Shown in pieces: positions 4,997-12,487 of a DNA stretch of 13,361 bases. A program made the translations under genes and the position numbers. The number at the start of each line of letters is the position of its first letter. Position 1 is the first letter of the stretch. The DNA comes from Planctomycetota bacterium (GTDB taxonomy: Bacteria; Planctomycetota; Phycisphaerae; WQYP01): the NCBI GenBank assembly GCA_021795535.1, contig JAJYPG010000004.1, positions 1 to 13,361 of the forward strand. Direction: 5' to 3'. The notes under the pieces are model-generated. The model was not told where the DNA came from, searched no databases, and saw only the letters and a list, made by a program, of their open reading frames with translations.

Positions 4997-7063
4997 ATGC
5001 GCCTCGGCATACGGAATAAACTTATCGCCACGCTGGTGGTAGTCGGTCTTATTCCGATGGCGCTAAGTCTGATGACAATTGTCGGACTTGGGGTGCGCAC
5101 ACAGCTTACCACGATTGGTCGCGCCTACGGGGCCACAGCCGCTGCCGCTGGCCACGCCATTTCTTTGCGTTTGCGCATGGAGGTGCGGCGGCTGAAACTG
5201 CTGGCCACCTTGCCAGAGGTAATTCAATACGCCCATGAACAGGATCACGCTCCCCACCCGTTCGACCGGAAAATACTAAAGCCGAGCTCTGTGGCAAGGC
5301 ATATAGAGAAGACCTGGTCCGTCTTAACAGCGCGACATGATCCGCTGCGACAAATTCTGCATAATCCCGTTGCCTCGCGTATGCGACTGATAAGCCGTGA
5401 TATGCCATCCCGCTATCATCTTTTGGCGACCAACCGTTCTGGCGAGGTAATAGCGGCGGATGTTAAACCAACCCATTACCTCCAACAGACCTCTTCCTGG
5501 TGGTATCATTGCGACCAGGGGGTGGCGGGCAGGGCATATATCAGTTCCATCGTTCATGACCTTCAAACGAATAATTATGGACTGATTATTGCCGTCCCCA
5601 TAAGATCGCAAACCGGGGAATGCCTGGGTTTTCTTCGGGAAACTCTGGGTATCGACACGCTGCGCAAGCAATTTCACCGCAGCATTGGATTACCGGGGGC
5701 AACACTGCAAATCTATGACCATAAACTGCAAAAAACAGTGTTCGTTTCCGGGGATTTGGCCCAGGAAAAGCGTGCACAGAGACGTTTTTTGGATGGTAAC
5801 GAATCCGGGCTGGAGGGATGGATAAATGACCTGACCAGTGGCGCGATCGTGGGACGGGCGCGAATACGAATATCACGTTTGGACCGAATTGTCGGAGCGA
5901 ATGCCGTGGCACCCAACTGGTCGGTTATTGTAAGTGAACCGACAAAATTGGCGCTGGCACCGATTTTAACCCAGGCCAGCACCATTATGATCGCCGGACT
6001 GCTTTTCATGATCAGCATTATGGGGCTTGGGTATGTAATGAGTCAGCGGGAAATTGTCCAGCCGCTGCTGCGCTTGCGCGAGGCGACAACGGCGGTACGA
6101 CGCGGGGAATTGAGCATCCGCATTTTTTCCGACCAAGACGGCAAGTCGGTTTTTCGGAATGACGAACTTGGTCTTTTGGCCCGCGATTTTGAAACCATGA
6201 CCCGCGATCTGCAGCATAAGATTATTGAACTTCAGAGCAAAGAGTCGGCCAAGGTGCGATTTCTGGACCTGGCGGCACACGAACTGCTTACCCCAACGAC
6301 CAAAATAAAGTCTTCAGCGGATTTACTGCATTACAAGCTGACGGATATTTTTGCGGGCAAAGTGCCCACCCCGGAGGATAAAACGCGGATGGACCGATAC
6401 CTGGCTCAAATAGCCACAAGTATCGACCGCCTGACACGTTACATCAATTATTTTTATGAGTTGGCAGCGCATGACCAGTTTACCACACGGATGCGGCGAC
6501 AACCCTGTGATGTACGCGCCATTGTGCTGGATGTTGTTGACCAAAACCGGGAATTCATCACCGCTCGCCAGCAGGAGTTTAAGGTCTCTCTGCCCGAATC
6601 GCTACCCATTGTACATGGCGATCCGTACAAAATAGCCGATATTCTGGACAATCTTATTCGCAACGCCAATCAATTTTCGCCGGTCGGATCGGAAATAGAA
6701 GTATCTGCATGCCAGATTGTGGGCGGACGAATAGAACTGCTGGTCAAGGACCATGGTCCTGGAATATCGCCGGATAAACTGGCCAATCTTTTTAATCTCT
6801 CGCCGTCCGCCGCCCAGGTCATGCACCATCACAGTGGCGGATCGCCCCTGGAAGGTGGCGGCTTGGGTCTGGGCCTGCCGGTCGCCAAACGCTTCGCCGA
6901 ATACCATGGCGGACAACTTCGCGTGGAATCCTCCGATAAAGGCACGCGCGTATATGTGGAGCTTCCGTGTGGCGATGAACCATCCGATCTGCCGTTGCCC
7001 AATACGGAAAAAAACTCGTCAGGCAACGACCCGTCGGCCTCGCGACACATTGCCGCTTCCTGA
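4997..7063 (+). CDS. Membrane sensor histidine kinase with dCache-like sensor and HAMP
   Basis: This 688-residue kinase senses a signal outside the cytoplasmic membrane and autophosphorylates a histidine for transfer to a response regulator. In order: a first membrane span (about 9-32); an extracytoplasmic sensor (33-325) with a Cache-like SSWWYHCDQGVAGRAYIS (166-183); a second span (about 328-348); HAMP (about 350-405); HisKA with LAAHELLTP (425-433), H428 being the phospho-acceptor; N box DNLIRNAN (551-558); G1 KDHGPGI (584-590); and G2 GGGLGLGLPVAKRF (620-633). The catalytic set looks intact, and there is no receiver domain. The last ~30 residues are a polar Ser/Asp-rich tail. The start has GAGG 7 nt upstream and follows a structured leader. 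No response regulator is in the window, so its partner is unknown. The next gene starts 20 bp downstream, suggesting co-transcription. Confidence 0.9.
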   Translation: MRLGIRNKLIATLVVVGLIPMALSLMTIVGLGVRTQLTTIGRAYGATAAAAGHAISLRLRMEVRRLKLLATLPEVIQYAHEQDHAPHPFDRKILKPSSVARHIEKTWSVLTARHDPLRQILHNPVASRMRLISRDMPSRYHLLATNRSGEVIAADVKPTHYLQQTSSWWYHCDQGVAGRAYISSIVHDLQTNNYGLIIAVPIRSQTGECLGFLRETLGIDTLRKQFHRSIGLPGATLQIYDHKLQKTVFVSGDLAQEKRAQRRFLDGNESGLEGWINDLTSGAIVGRARIRISRLDRIVGANAVAPNWSVIVSEPTKLALAPILTQASTIMIAGLLFMISIMGLGYVMSQREIVQPLLRLREATTAVRRGELSIRIFSDQDGKSVFRNDELGLLARDFETMTRDLQHKIIELQSKESAKVRFLDLAAHELLTPTTKIKSSADLLHYKLTDIFAGKVPTPEDKTRMDRYLAQIATSIDRLTRYINYFYELAAHDQFTTRMRRQPCDVRAIVLDVVDQNREFITARQQEFKVSLPESLPIVHGDPYKIADILDNLIRNANQFSPVGSEIEVSACQIVGGRIELLVKDHGPGISPDKLANLFNLSPSAAQVMHHHSGGSPLEGGGLGLGLPVAKRFAEYHGGQLRVESSDKGTRVYVELPCGDEPSDLPLPNTEKNSSGNDPSASRHIAAS

Positions 7064-7083
7064 TTCCCTTAACTATCGGAACC

Positions 7084-8367
7084 ATGATGAGCCTTTTGTT
7101 TTTTCAACCTCTTTGGCTGGTAATAAGCGCTATCGTGGCCGTGGCTGGATTCTGGCTGATTCGCTCAGGAAAGCAATCCGCGGTGCCATTTACCATCCTT
7201 GAATTATGGCCGAAGGAATCGGCCGGCACGGCGGCGGCGAATAAACGAAGGTGGCGGCCCACGGACTGGCCACGCTTGGGGCTTCTTGTGGCGGCTATTA
7301 CCGCGACGCTGGCGATGGCCCAGCCAGGCTGGAAATTTCAGGCCGCGGAATCTGCTCCACATATTTACGCCCTTGGCCGGGCGATTGCCCGCGGAAAATC
7401 CATGGAAGTTTTTGTCCGCGCGGCTCTTCCCGCGAAGCAAAAATTGCGAACCTTTGTCGTAACACTTGCCGCCGGCGAACACCGCTTTACACGCCATGCC
7501 AGCGGCTCGCAATTGCGCCATGGCATCACTTTCACACAGGTGCCTGTTTATGCGACCATGATCGTAACGGTCATGCCCCACGACTATAATTCTGGGGAAA
7601 GGAATTACGCCAGGGTAATACTGGTGCTTCAGCCACCTTTGCGACCTGTATTTGTTAATTTGCCAAACGCTGCGCCACCATCAATTGAGCGATTGCTTTC
7701 TGTGATACCCAATGTTATTTGGAACCAGCCACAGAGCGGACCATCCCTCTGGATTTTATCCAATGCCGCCAGTGCCAATAGATACCGGAAGAACCTGGCA
7801 GGCGCTGTCCGACGATCACATAAAACCGTGGTGCTGTGCCTTGGCGCAGCCTGCGGACCAGATATGAAGGTTACGGGAATACGGCGATTGGCACATACCA
7901 CAAGTCCCGCTGTGGCGCGAATCTCGCCCACCCTTTTTTCCGGAGTTCAGTTTTCCGCAGTACGGGTGAAACAACTTTATACCACCAAAGTTGGAGCCCA
8001 TTGGCAAACCGAGTTGACTGTGGGAACTTACCCATGGCTGATAAAATTGACGGACCGGAAATCCGGAATCACATGGTATTGGCTGGCCAGTCCGCCTATT
8101 GGGAAGTTCACCAACTGGCAGAGGCATACTTCGTTTGTGGTTTTCTTTGCCAATCTTATTTCGACGCTCACTCGCAATGAAGGACTGGACGCGGATTTGT
8201 GGTGGCGGCCAATGGTCGGTCGCGGCTCGGCATCCGCAAATAGCGACGAGATATCGAGAATAAGACAATCCCCTCGTGTACATATCTGGCCATTGGCGTC
8301 AGGATTGGCGCTGGCCGCGGCAATAATTGTGGGAATCAGCGCCGCAGCGCTGACCAGACGACAATAA
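7084..8367 (+). CDS. BatA-like membrane protein (N-terminal double membrane-span domain)
   Basis: This is a 427-residue membrane protein. The N-terminus fits the BatA/aerotolerance-type pattern: a span at 7-26 preceded by FFQPLWL, then VPFTILELWP (34-43), a basic segment, and a second span (about 63-80) ending in AMAQPGW. A large extracytoplasmic region follows, then a C-terminal span (about 403-423) with a short basic end, LTRRQ. No von Willebrand A metal site (DxSxS) is seen, so this is the vWA-less kind often encoded with MoxR/DUF58-type envelope clusters. The function is unknown; a membrane scaffold or stress role is inference. It starts 20 bp after the kinase; ATG 7084 and ATG 7087 are both possible and the ribosome binding site (CGGAA) is poor, so translation may be coupled. 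No MoxR or DUF58 gene lies in this window. Confidence 0.62.
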   Translation: MMSLLFFQPLWLVISAIVAVAGFWLIRSGKQSAVPFTILELWPKESAGTAAANKRRWRPTDWPRLGLLVAAITATLAMAQPGWKFQAAESAPHIYALGRAIARGKSMEVFVRAALPAKQKLRTFVVTLAAGEHRFTRHASGSQLRHGITFTQVPVYATMIVTVMPHDYNSGERNYARVILVLQPPLRPVFVNLPNAAPPSIERLLSVIPNVIWNQPQSGPSLWILSNAASANRYRKNLAGAVRRSHKTVVLCLGAACGPDMKVTGIRRLAHTTSPAVARISPTLFSGVQFSAVRVKQLYTTKVGAHWQTELTVGTYPWLIKLTDRKSGITWYWLASPPIGKFTNWQRHTSFVVFFANLISTLTRNEGLDADLWWRPMVGRGSASANSDEISRIRQSPRVHIWPLASGLALAAAIIVGISAAALTRRQ

Positions 8368-8390
8368 CAGACGGTGGCCGCGGCTGGAAC

Positions 8391-8421
8391 GGCGTGTCTC
8401 CTGGGAGATAACCGGCACGCC
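8391..8421 (+). terminator. Hairpin after the BatA-like gene
   Basis: GGCGTG (8391-8396) pairs with CACGCC (8416-8421), enclosing a small inner stem TCTC-CTGG-GAGA (8397-8408). It begins 24 bp after the stop codon and lies upstream of a candidate promoter. There is no T-tract, so it could be a processing or stability element instead of a terminator. Confidence 0.3.
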
Positions 8422-8448
8422 TGTATCCGGGATATTCCGGAGTGGCCA

Positions 8449-8477
8449 TTGGCGCACAAGCGGTTCTGAATGATAAT
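8449..8477 (+). promoter_or_regulatory. Candidate sigma-70 promoter for the small lipoprotein
   Basis: TTGGCG (8449-8454), a 17-bp spacer and GATAAT (8472-8477) match the consensus at 4 of 6 and 5 of 6 positions. Transcription would start near 8484, about 68 nt before the lipoprotein ATG. This would separate the lipoprotein and NTF2-like genes from the kinase operon. Confidence 0.42.
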
Positions 8478-8551
8478 TTACAGGAGTATGGTGGCAGTCT
8501 GAATCGATTCCCTGCCGATGGCCCAATATGGCAATGGAAAAGAGGTAAAAT

Positions 8552-8752
8552 ATGAAATTTTCATCACCACGGATGTTGCTGTTGCTGGCGCTGTTTTCCA
8601 TGGGATTCTTGGCTGGCTGTACCCGCCAGCCCTCAAACAACTCGCAAAATCCTGATTACTTCGGCCTTAGCGGACAGAAAATTCCGCAGCCGAATATGGA
8701 CATTCTGCGTAATCAGGCGGCACTGGCCAGTAAAATGAATGTCAATCCCTGA
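8552..8752 (+). CDS. Small lipoprotein, 66 aa
   Basis: The protein begins with a short basic and hydrophobic signal (MKFSSPRMLLLLALFSMGFL) and a clear lipobox, LAGC (20-23), so C23 is expected to be lipidated. Residue 24 is Thr, so the Asp+2 inner-membrane retention rule does not apply. The mature part is only about 44 residues, rich in Asn, Gln and Pro, with no recognised domain. AGAGG (8541-8545) lies 6 nt before the ATG. It overlaps the start of the next frame by 14 bp, if that start is right. Many small lipoproteins of this size are found once per lineage; I do not recognise this one and give no function. Confidence 0.72.
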   Translation: MKFSSPRMLLLLALFSMGFLAGCTRQPSNNSQNPDYFGLSGQKIPQPNMDILRNQAALASKMNVNP

Positions 8753-9470
8753 TACCCAACACGCTGATTGGCTGATACCACAGCCGCTTGCCGGATTCCA
8801 TGTTTTGTTTCAAGAGTTCAAGAGTGCGAGAGTGCGGGGGATCAGCCTGCCGATGTCACTTATTGCAACCATCTTTATCCGTCTTCCCGGCAATTGTCCC
8901 AAATTCATTTGGCCGATTTTTGAGTTCCAGCCATTTTATTGGCTGGCACTGAGTTTGCTGGCGGCAGGGGCTCTGTGGTTTGGTCTTCACCGGGCACAGC
9001 GGCGTTCTATGCGGATCGGCTGGATGCTTCTGGCGATTCTGATTGTCTGGATTGGCGTAGCCTGGCTGGTGGTGACACCACGGGAAAGACTTGCCGCCCG
9101 TCAAAACCTGGTGGTGCGGGCGGCGGCGAAAGATCATATCAACACCATTATGAAAATTATCGCACCGGGAACTTTTTTCGGCCCATGGAACCATCATGAA
9201 ATAAGAACACAATTGTCCCAAAGACTGGCGGCTGCACATATAACTGGGAACTTCATTCGGTTTTACCGGAGTGATATTCGTGATCGCCAGGCGATAACGC
9301 GAATTACCGTATGGACCCAAACGCGCGACTTTGGTCCGGTGCTTTCGACCTGGCAATTCGACTGGCAGGACCGGTCGCGCCCACATAACTGGCGTATCAT
9401 TGGTATTCGTTTGCTGAGCATTAACCATCACAATGTACCACCCGGAGGTGTTATTCCCGCTGTGCAATAA
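8739..9470 (+). CDS. Two-span membrane protein with NTF2-like soluble domain
   Basis: The longest frame gives 243 residues. Two membrane spans (about 66-83 and 93-113), separated by a basic loop (RAQRRSMR), anchor a soluble domain of about 115-230. That domain has an initial helix (VVRAAAKDHINTIMKIIAPG), a middle helical part and late strands with aromatic residues (TRITVWTQTRDFG, STWQFDWQ, NWRIIGIRLLSI), which resembles the NTF2/SnoaL fold often used as a ligand pocket or scaffold. That is a fold guess, not a confident family match. The start is uncertain: ATG 8739 overlaps the lipoprotein by 14 bp and lacks a ribosome binding site, whereas ATG 8853 follows a GGGGG 12 nt away and would remove the tandem-repeat segment. 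It is probably co-transcribed with the lipoprotein. Confidence 0.65.
   Translation: MSIPDTQHADWLIPQPLAGFHVLFQEFKSARVRGISLPMSLIATIFIRLPGNCPKFIWPIFEFQPFYWLALSLLAAGALWFGLHRAQRRSMRIGWMLLAILIVWIGVAWLVVTPRERLAARQNLVVRAAAKDHINTIMKIIAPGTFFGPWNHHEIRTQLSQRLAAAHITGNFIRFYRSDIRDRQAITRITVWTQTRDFGPVLSTWQFDWQDRSRPHNWRIIGIRLLSINHHNVPPGGVIPAVQ
8810..8833 (+). repeat. Short tandem repeat, 3 x 8 bp
   Basis: Two exact copies of TCAAGAGT (8810-8825) are followed by the variant GCGAGAGT (8826-8833). They lie within the doubtful N-terminal part of the next gene, which makes the long start less certain. Confidence 0.5.
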
Positions 9471-9518
9471 AGCGATCAATCGTACTCACTTTTTTCCTGA
9501 TTTCGCCTGGTCCCAATG

Positions 9519-9648
9519 ATTTATGCTGTATACAAAAAGAATTAAAACAACCGGTGCCAATGGTAGAAGCGGCACCTTGCCGCTTTCATGTTGATCAGGC
9601 CTGAAATTGCCGGGCCAGAATGTCTCAAACCCATGTGCGCAATGTATA
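9519..9648. repeat. Dispersed intergenic repeat, copy B (130 bp)
   Basis: This is the second copy of the element at 4703-4832, in the same orientation, within the 202-bp gap between the convergent NTF2-like and sigma factor genes. The internal hairpin is perfect here (AGCGGCA-CCT-TGCCGCT, 9568-9584), and TCAGGCCTGA recurs at 9595-9604. The terminal inverted repeat is weaker than in copy A, although TGTATACA near the left end (9527-9534) can pair with TGTATA at 9643-9648. It ends 24 bp after the sigma gene stop, so it may form the 3' end of that transcript, but copy A is not in such a position. Confidence 0.75.
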
Positions 9649-9672
9649 TGCGTTGGTTTGTGACGCCTTTGT

Positions 9673-10560
9673 TCAAGCGACAGCAGCCTGGCGGATGGCA
9701 CCTTTGATTCGGGTGGTGGCTTTTTCCATAAGATATTCCCGGCCACGCATGAATACGGCCAATTTGCGCAACGCACCAACTTCAATTTGGCGGATACGCT
9801 CACGCGTAAGACCGGCTCGCCGGGCAATTTGCTCCAATGTCTGCGGTTTGGCCGTGTTCAATCCATGCCGCAGGCGAATGATCAATGATTCCCGGGGGTT
9901 GAGGCGCATGAGGTATTTATCAAGAACACATCTCATTTCCGCTTGCTCAAGCAGGCAGTCGGGAGCGGGTGTTGAGCGATCCATAAGCATGTCCATGAGT
10001 GTATCTGTCTCATCGGCTCCCGCCGCATCGCTTACACTGCCGTGGAAGCATAACGCCGCACTTTGAATGTGTGTGATGGCGCGAAGTGAGGTTTTCATTT
10101 CCCGTGCCAACTCTTCAGGTCGCGCATTGCGGCCAAAGCGATCACGAAACGCCAGTGAACTGCCACCAAGGTTGTTTACCAACTGGTTCATGTACGCGGG
10201 AACCCGAATGGGATGTGCGGTATTAAGAATGCCTTGACGAACGGCTTGGCGAATCCACCAGGTCGCATAGGTGCTGAAGCGGATATTTTTGGTGGGATCA
10301 AAAAGGTCCACGGCACGCACCAGACCTATGTTCCCTTCGGCGATCAGGTCCGCAAGGGCAACGCCGCGATGATTAAAGCGGCGCGCAACGCTGACAACAA
10401 GACGCAAATTAGAGCGGATCATTTCCTGCCGGGCACTTTCATTGCGATTCTCGCGCCAGCGCCGCGAAAGAATCTTTTCCCGATCTGCAGTCAGAAGCGG
10501 GTACTGCCGGATTTCAGCAAGATATAAACCAATCTCTGTTTCTACATGATTTGTGGCCAT
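9673..10560 (-). CDS. RNA polymerase sigma-70 family factor (RpoD-like, group 2 type)
   Basis: This 295-residue sigma factor directs RNA polymerase to promoters. It has region 1.2 (about 8-36, IGLYLAEIRQYPLLTADREK), region 2 with NLRLVVSVARRF (51-62), DLIAEGNIGLVRAVDLFD (71-88) and the -10-recognising FSTYATWWIRQAVRQ (95-109), a region 3 (about 122-165), and region 4 with the helix-turn-helix TLEQIARRAGLTRERIRQIE (241-260). Region 1.1 and the large non-conserved segment of primary sigma factors are missing. The size and architecture therefore fit an alternative RpoS/group-2-like factor more than the housekeeping RpoD; the promoter class it reads is unknown. A weak AGG lies 7 nt before the ATG. 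It is a single-gene unit with its own promoter; miaB lies 180 bp upstream on the same strand. Confidence 0.9.
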   Translation of the reverse strand: MATNHVETEIGLYLAEIRQYPLLTADREKILSRRWRENRNESARQEMIRSNLRLVVSVARRFNHRGVALADLIAEGNIGLVRAVDLFDPTKNIRFSTYATWWIRQAVRQGILNTAHPIRVPAYMNQLVNNLGGSSLAFRDRFGRNARPEELAREMKTSLRAITHIQSAALCFHGSVSDAAGADETDTLMDMLMDRSTPAPDCLLEQAEMRCVLDKYLMRLNPRESLIIRLRHGLNTAKPQTLEQIARRAGLTRERIRQIEVGALRKLAVFMRGREYLMEKATTRIKGAIRQAAVA

Positions 10561-10640
10561 CTCTCAACCTGCCTTGTTTAATGGAACGTGTCTCTACAAA
10601 CCAACCGAACGGGAAAGAAACGATTTTTTCAGATACGCGC

Positions 10641-10654
10641 GGTTGGAACCAACC
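10641..10654. promoter_or_regulatory. Dyad and repeated AACCAACC motif in the sigma gene leader
   Basis: GGTTGG-AA-CCAACC (10641-10654) is a 6-bp inverted repeat just downstream of the predicted start of transcription. Its AACCAACC (10647-10654) recurs at 10599-10606, 48 bp away. This could be an operator or an RNA hairpin; no regulator is known. Confidence 0.3.
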
Positions 10655-10668
10655 ATGAATTGTCAGTA

Positions 10669-10698
10669 ATTATATCGGTTCAATCACTGTTTCAGCAA
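10669..10698 (-). promoter_or_regulatory. Promoter for the sigma factor gene
   Basis: On the minus strand, TTGCTG (10693-10698), an 18-bp spacer and a perfect TATAAT (10669-10674) give a start near 10662 and a leader of about 100 nt. It lies in the 180-bp gap after miaB, which holds no gene. Confidence 0.6.
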
Positions 10699-10740
10699 GA
10701 GACTTTTTTTCACCCGTCCCATAACGCGACCTTGACGTTT

Positions 10741-12384
10741 TTATCGGATGGTATGAATGAAATGGTTTTCCTGGCCGGCGGCCATTTCCAGCACCCGTGA
10801 AGAGGCGGCAGATGCTGAAGCCGTGGAAAAGTCTTCCACCGCCTGGGCAAAAAGAGTCATCGCGTGTGCTTCGTTTATGCGAACTTTGATGATTTTGCCT
10901 TCCATATCGGAGAAACCATCAAATACCACAATCTGATCGGCCGTGGTTCGCCCCGTAAGCTGAACCTGATCATCGCGGAACGATGGGGCGGAAGAGTCTG
11001 GCGCACTCGCGAAAATTTCTGCGTCCGCTCTGGCATGCAGCCCGCGGGAAAGTGTTGCACCAAGTTCAATCTCTCCGCCCCCGCCATGGCCAACGGATTC
11101 ATTATAAACAATGGAGTTCTTTTTCGTTTTTTCCCAACCGCTGGGGCCTTCGCAAAGAATATCAACGCTGGTACCCAACATCTCCAAATTAAGCTCGTGG
11201 ATAATCTTGTTCTGCAAGGCCAGAAGATCGTTATTTCTGCGCCGCTTTTCCGAATCCGGAATGTCATCTGTATGACGACGAATGGCAATTGTTCCAGGAC
11301 GGGGCGAATACTTGAAAATGAAACAATTTTTTGGCCGCACTTTCGCCATCAAATCCCATGTCGCCTGATAATCCGTCTCGGTTTCTGTGGGAAAGCCGAC
11401 AATAAAATCACCTGCGATGGCAATTCCCGGAACAATGCGTCTTGCCCGTTCAATGAGGGAAAGATATTCCTCCACGGTGTATCCACGATTCATCAGTTTA
11501 AGAATGCGGTTGGATCCGGATTGCGCGGGAACATGCAGGTAGGGGCAAATCCGTTTGCAGGCGGCCATGACCTGCAGAATATCATCACCAAAATCAGCGG
11601 GAAAACTGGTTAAAAATCGCAGTCGTGGTAATTCGGGAATGGCTTCGTGCAGATTATAAAGCAATTCGGCAAAAGTGGTTTTTCCTGATGGGTGGCCATC
11701 TGTGGACGATTCAGTATGCTGATAAACATAATGGTTGACTGTCTGCCCCAAAAGCGTTATTTCCCGTGCGCCGGCATCCACCAGACGCCGCGACTCGTCA
11801 ATAATGGCGCCGGGTGAACGGGAAATTTCCGGGCCGCGGGTATATGGCACCACACAGTAAGTGCAGAATTTGTTGCAGCCGCGAACGACTCGGACATAGG
11901 CCTGATACTTGTTTTCATGAGGTGAAAAGCTCCGCGACAAATCCAAGGATTCCAGGCCGTCCGTCGCGGTTTGCAATGTGCCGGAACGGCGACTGGTGTT
12001 GCCCGCCAGTGCCGCCTGCTGTTTGCCCGTCAGAAACGCATTGTGGATAAGCATGGGAAGTTTATCCAATTCGCCGGGGCCGCAAAGAATATCCACCTGC
12101 GGCATGCGCTTGAGCATCTTCATTCCGTCGCGTTCGGCCATGCAGCCAAGAACGCCGACCACCAGTTCAGGCTCGCTGGTTTTGCGGATCTTCATGCGTC
12201 CCAGCCGTGAGAGAATTTTGTCCTCTGAATGCTGGCGAACCGAACAGGTGTTGTAGAGCACGACATCGGCCTGGTCTGAATCAGGTGTAAAACCATAGCC
12301 TAGAGCGCGAAGTTGTCCCTGCACAAGTTCGCTGTCCAGAACATTCATCTGACAGCCGAAGGTTTCCAGAAAGATTTTCTTCAT
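10741..12384 (-). CDS. miaB: tRNA-2-methylthio-N6-isopentenyladenosine-37 synthase MiaB
   Basis: MiaB is a radical-SAM methylthiotransferase that adds a methylthio group to i6A37 of tRNAs reading UNN codons, acting in the cytoplasm with two [4Fe-4S] clusters. The N-terminal UPF0004 domain has C11 (ETFGCQMN), C47 (YNTCSV) and C81 (LGCMAERDG). The radical-SAM motif is CNKFCTYC with C170, C174 and C177, followed by VVPYTRGPE. The C-terminal TRAM domain begins near 401. At 547 residues it is about 70-100 longer than usual. The excess is an Ala/Ser/Gly-rich linker (about 121-156), an insertion of roughly 50 residues (about 422-474) inside TRAM, and a tail after 518. ATG 12384 has GGAG 10 nt upstream and family alignment supports it. 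It follows mrp by 103 bp on the same strand. Confidence 0.95.
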   Translation of the reverse strand: MKKIFLETFGCQMNVLDSELVQGQLRALGYGFTPDSDQADVVLYNTCSVRQHSEDKILSRLGRMKIRKTSEPELVVGVLGCMAERDGMKMLKRMPQVDILCGPGELDKLPMLIHNAFLTGKQQAALAGNTSRRSGTLQTATDGLESLDLSRSFSPHENKYQAYVRVVRGCNKFCTYCVVPYTRGPEISRSPGAIIDESRRLVDAGAREITLLGQTVNHYVYQHTESSTDGHPSGKTTFAELLYNLHEAIPELPRLRFLTSFPADFGDDILQVMAACKRICPYLHVPAQSGSNRILKLMNRGYTVEEYLSLIERARRIVPGIAIAGDFIVGFPTETETDYQATWDLMAKVRPKNCFIFKYSPRPGTIAIRRHTDDIPDSEKRRRNNDLLALQNKIIHELNLEMLGTSVDILCEGPSGWEKTKKNSIVYNESVGHGGGGEIELGATLSRGLHARADAEIFASAPDSSAPSFRDDQVQLTGRTTADQIVVFDGFSDMEGKIIKVRINEAHAMTLFAQAVEDFSTASASAASSRVLEMAAGQENHFIHTIR

Positions 12385-12429
12385 GGCAGCGAAACTCCGT
12401 ACGCATGCATCAGCGTGCGATGCCGGTCA

Positions 12430-12458
12430 AGTGTACCAAAAATGCCAGAAATTGTCCC
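12430..12458 (-). promoter_or_regulatory. Candidate promoter for miaB
   Basis: On the minus strand, GGGACA (12453-12458), a 17-bp spacer and TACACT (12430-12435) each match the consensus at 4 of 6 positions. A start near 12423 would give a leader of about 38 nt containing a 5-bp dyad (12407-12411 with 12419-12423). Read-through from mrp remains possible. Confidence 0.35.
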
Positions 12459-12487
12459 TTTTTTTCCCAGCACCTCCGCATGGGGCA

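Noticed and set aside
8856..9479. A 207-codon minus-strand frame opposite the NTF2-like gene
   Set aside because: Its composition is un-protein-like (many His, Asn and Pro). The plus frame has clear membrane spans and a folded domain.
9549..9590. Repeat copy B as an ordinary intrinsic terminator
   Set aside because: The hairpin is strong but followed by only TTTC on the plus strand, and the other copy lies between divergent genes where a terminator is not expected. A terminator role at this copy alone cannot be excluded.
10864..11613. A 249-codon plus-strand frame opposite miaB
   Set aside because: miaB is certain on the other strand with all catalytic motifs; this frame has no domain.
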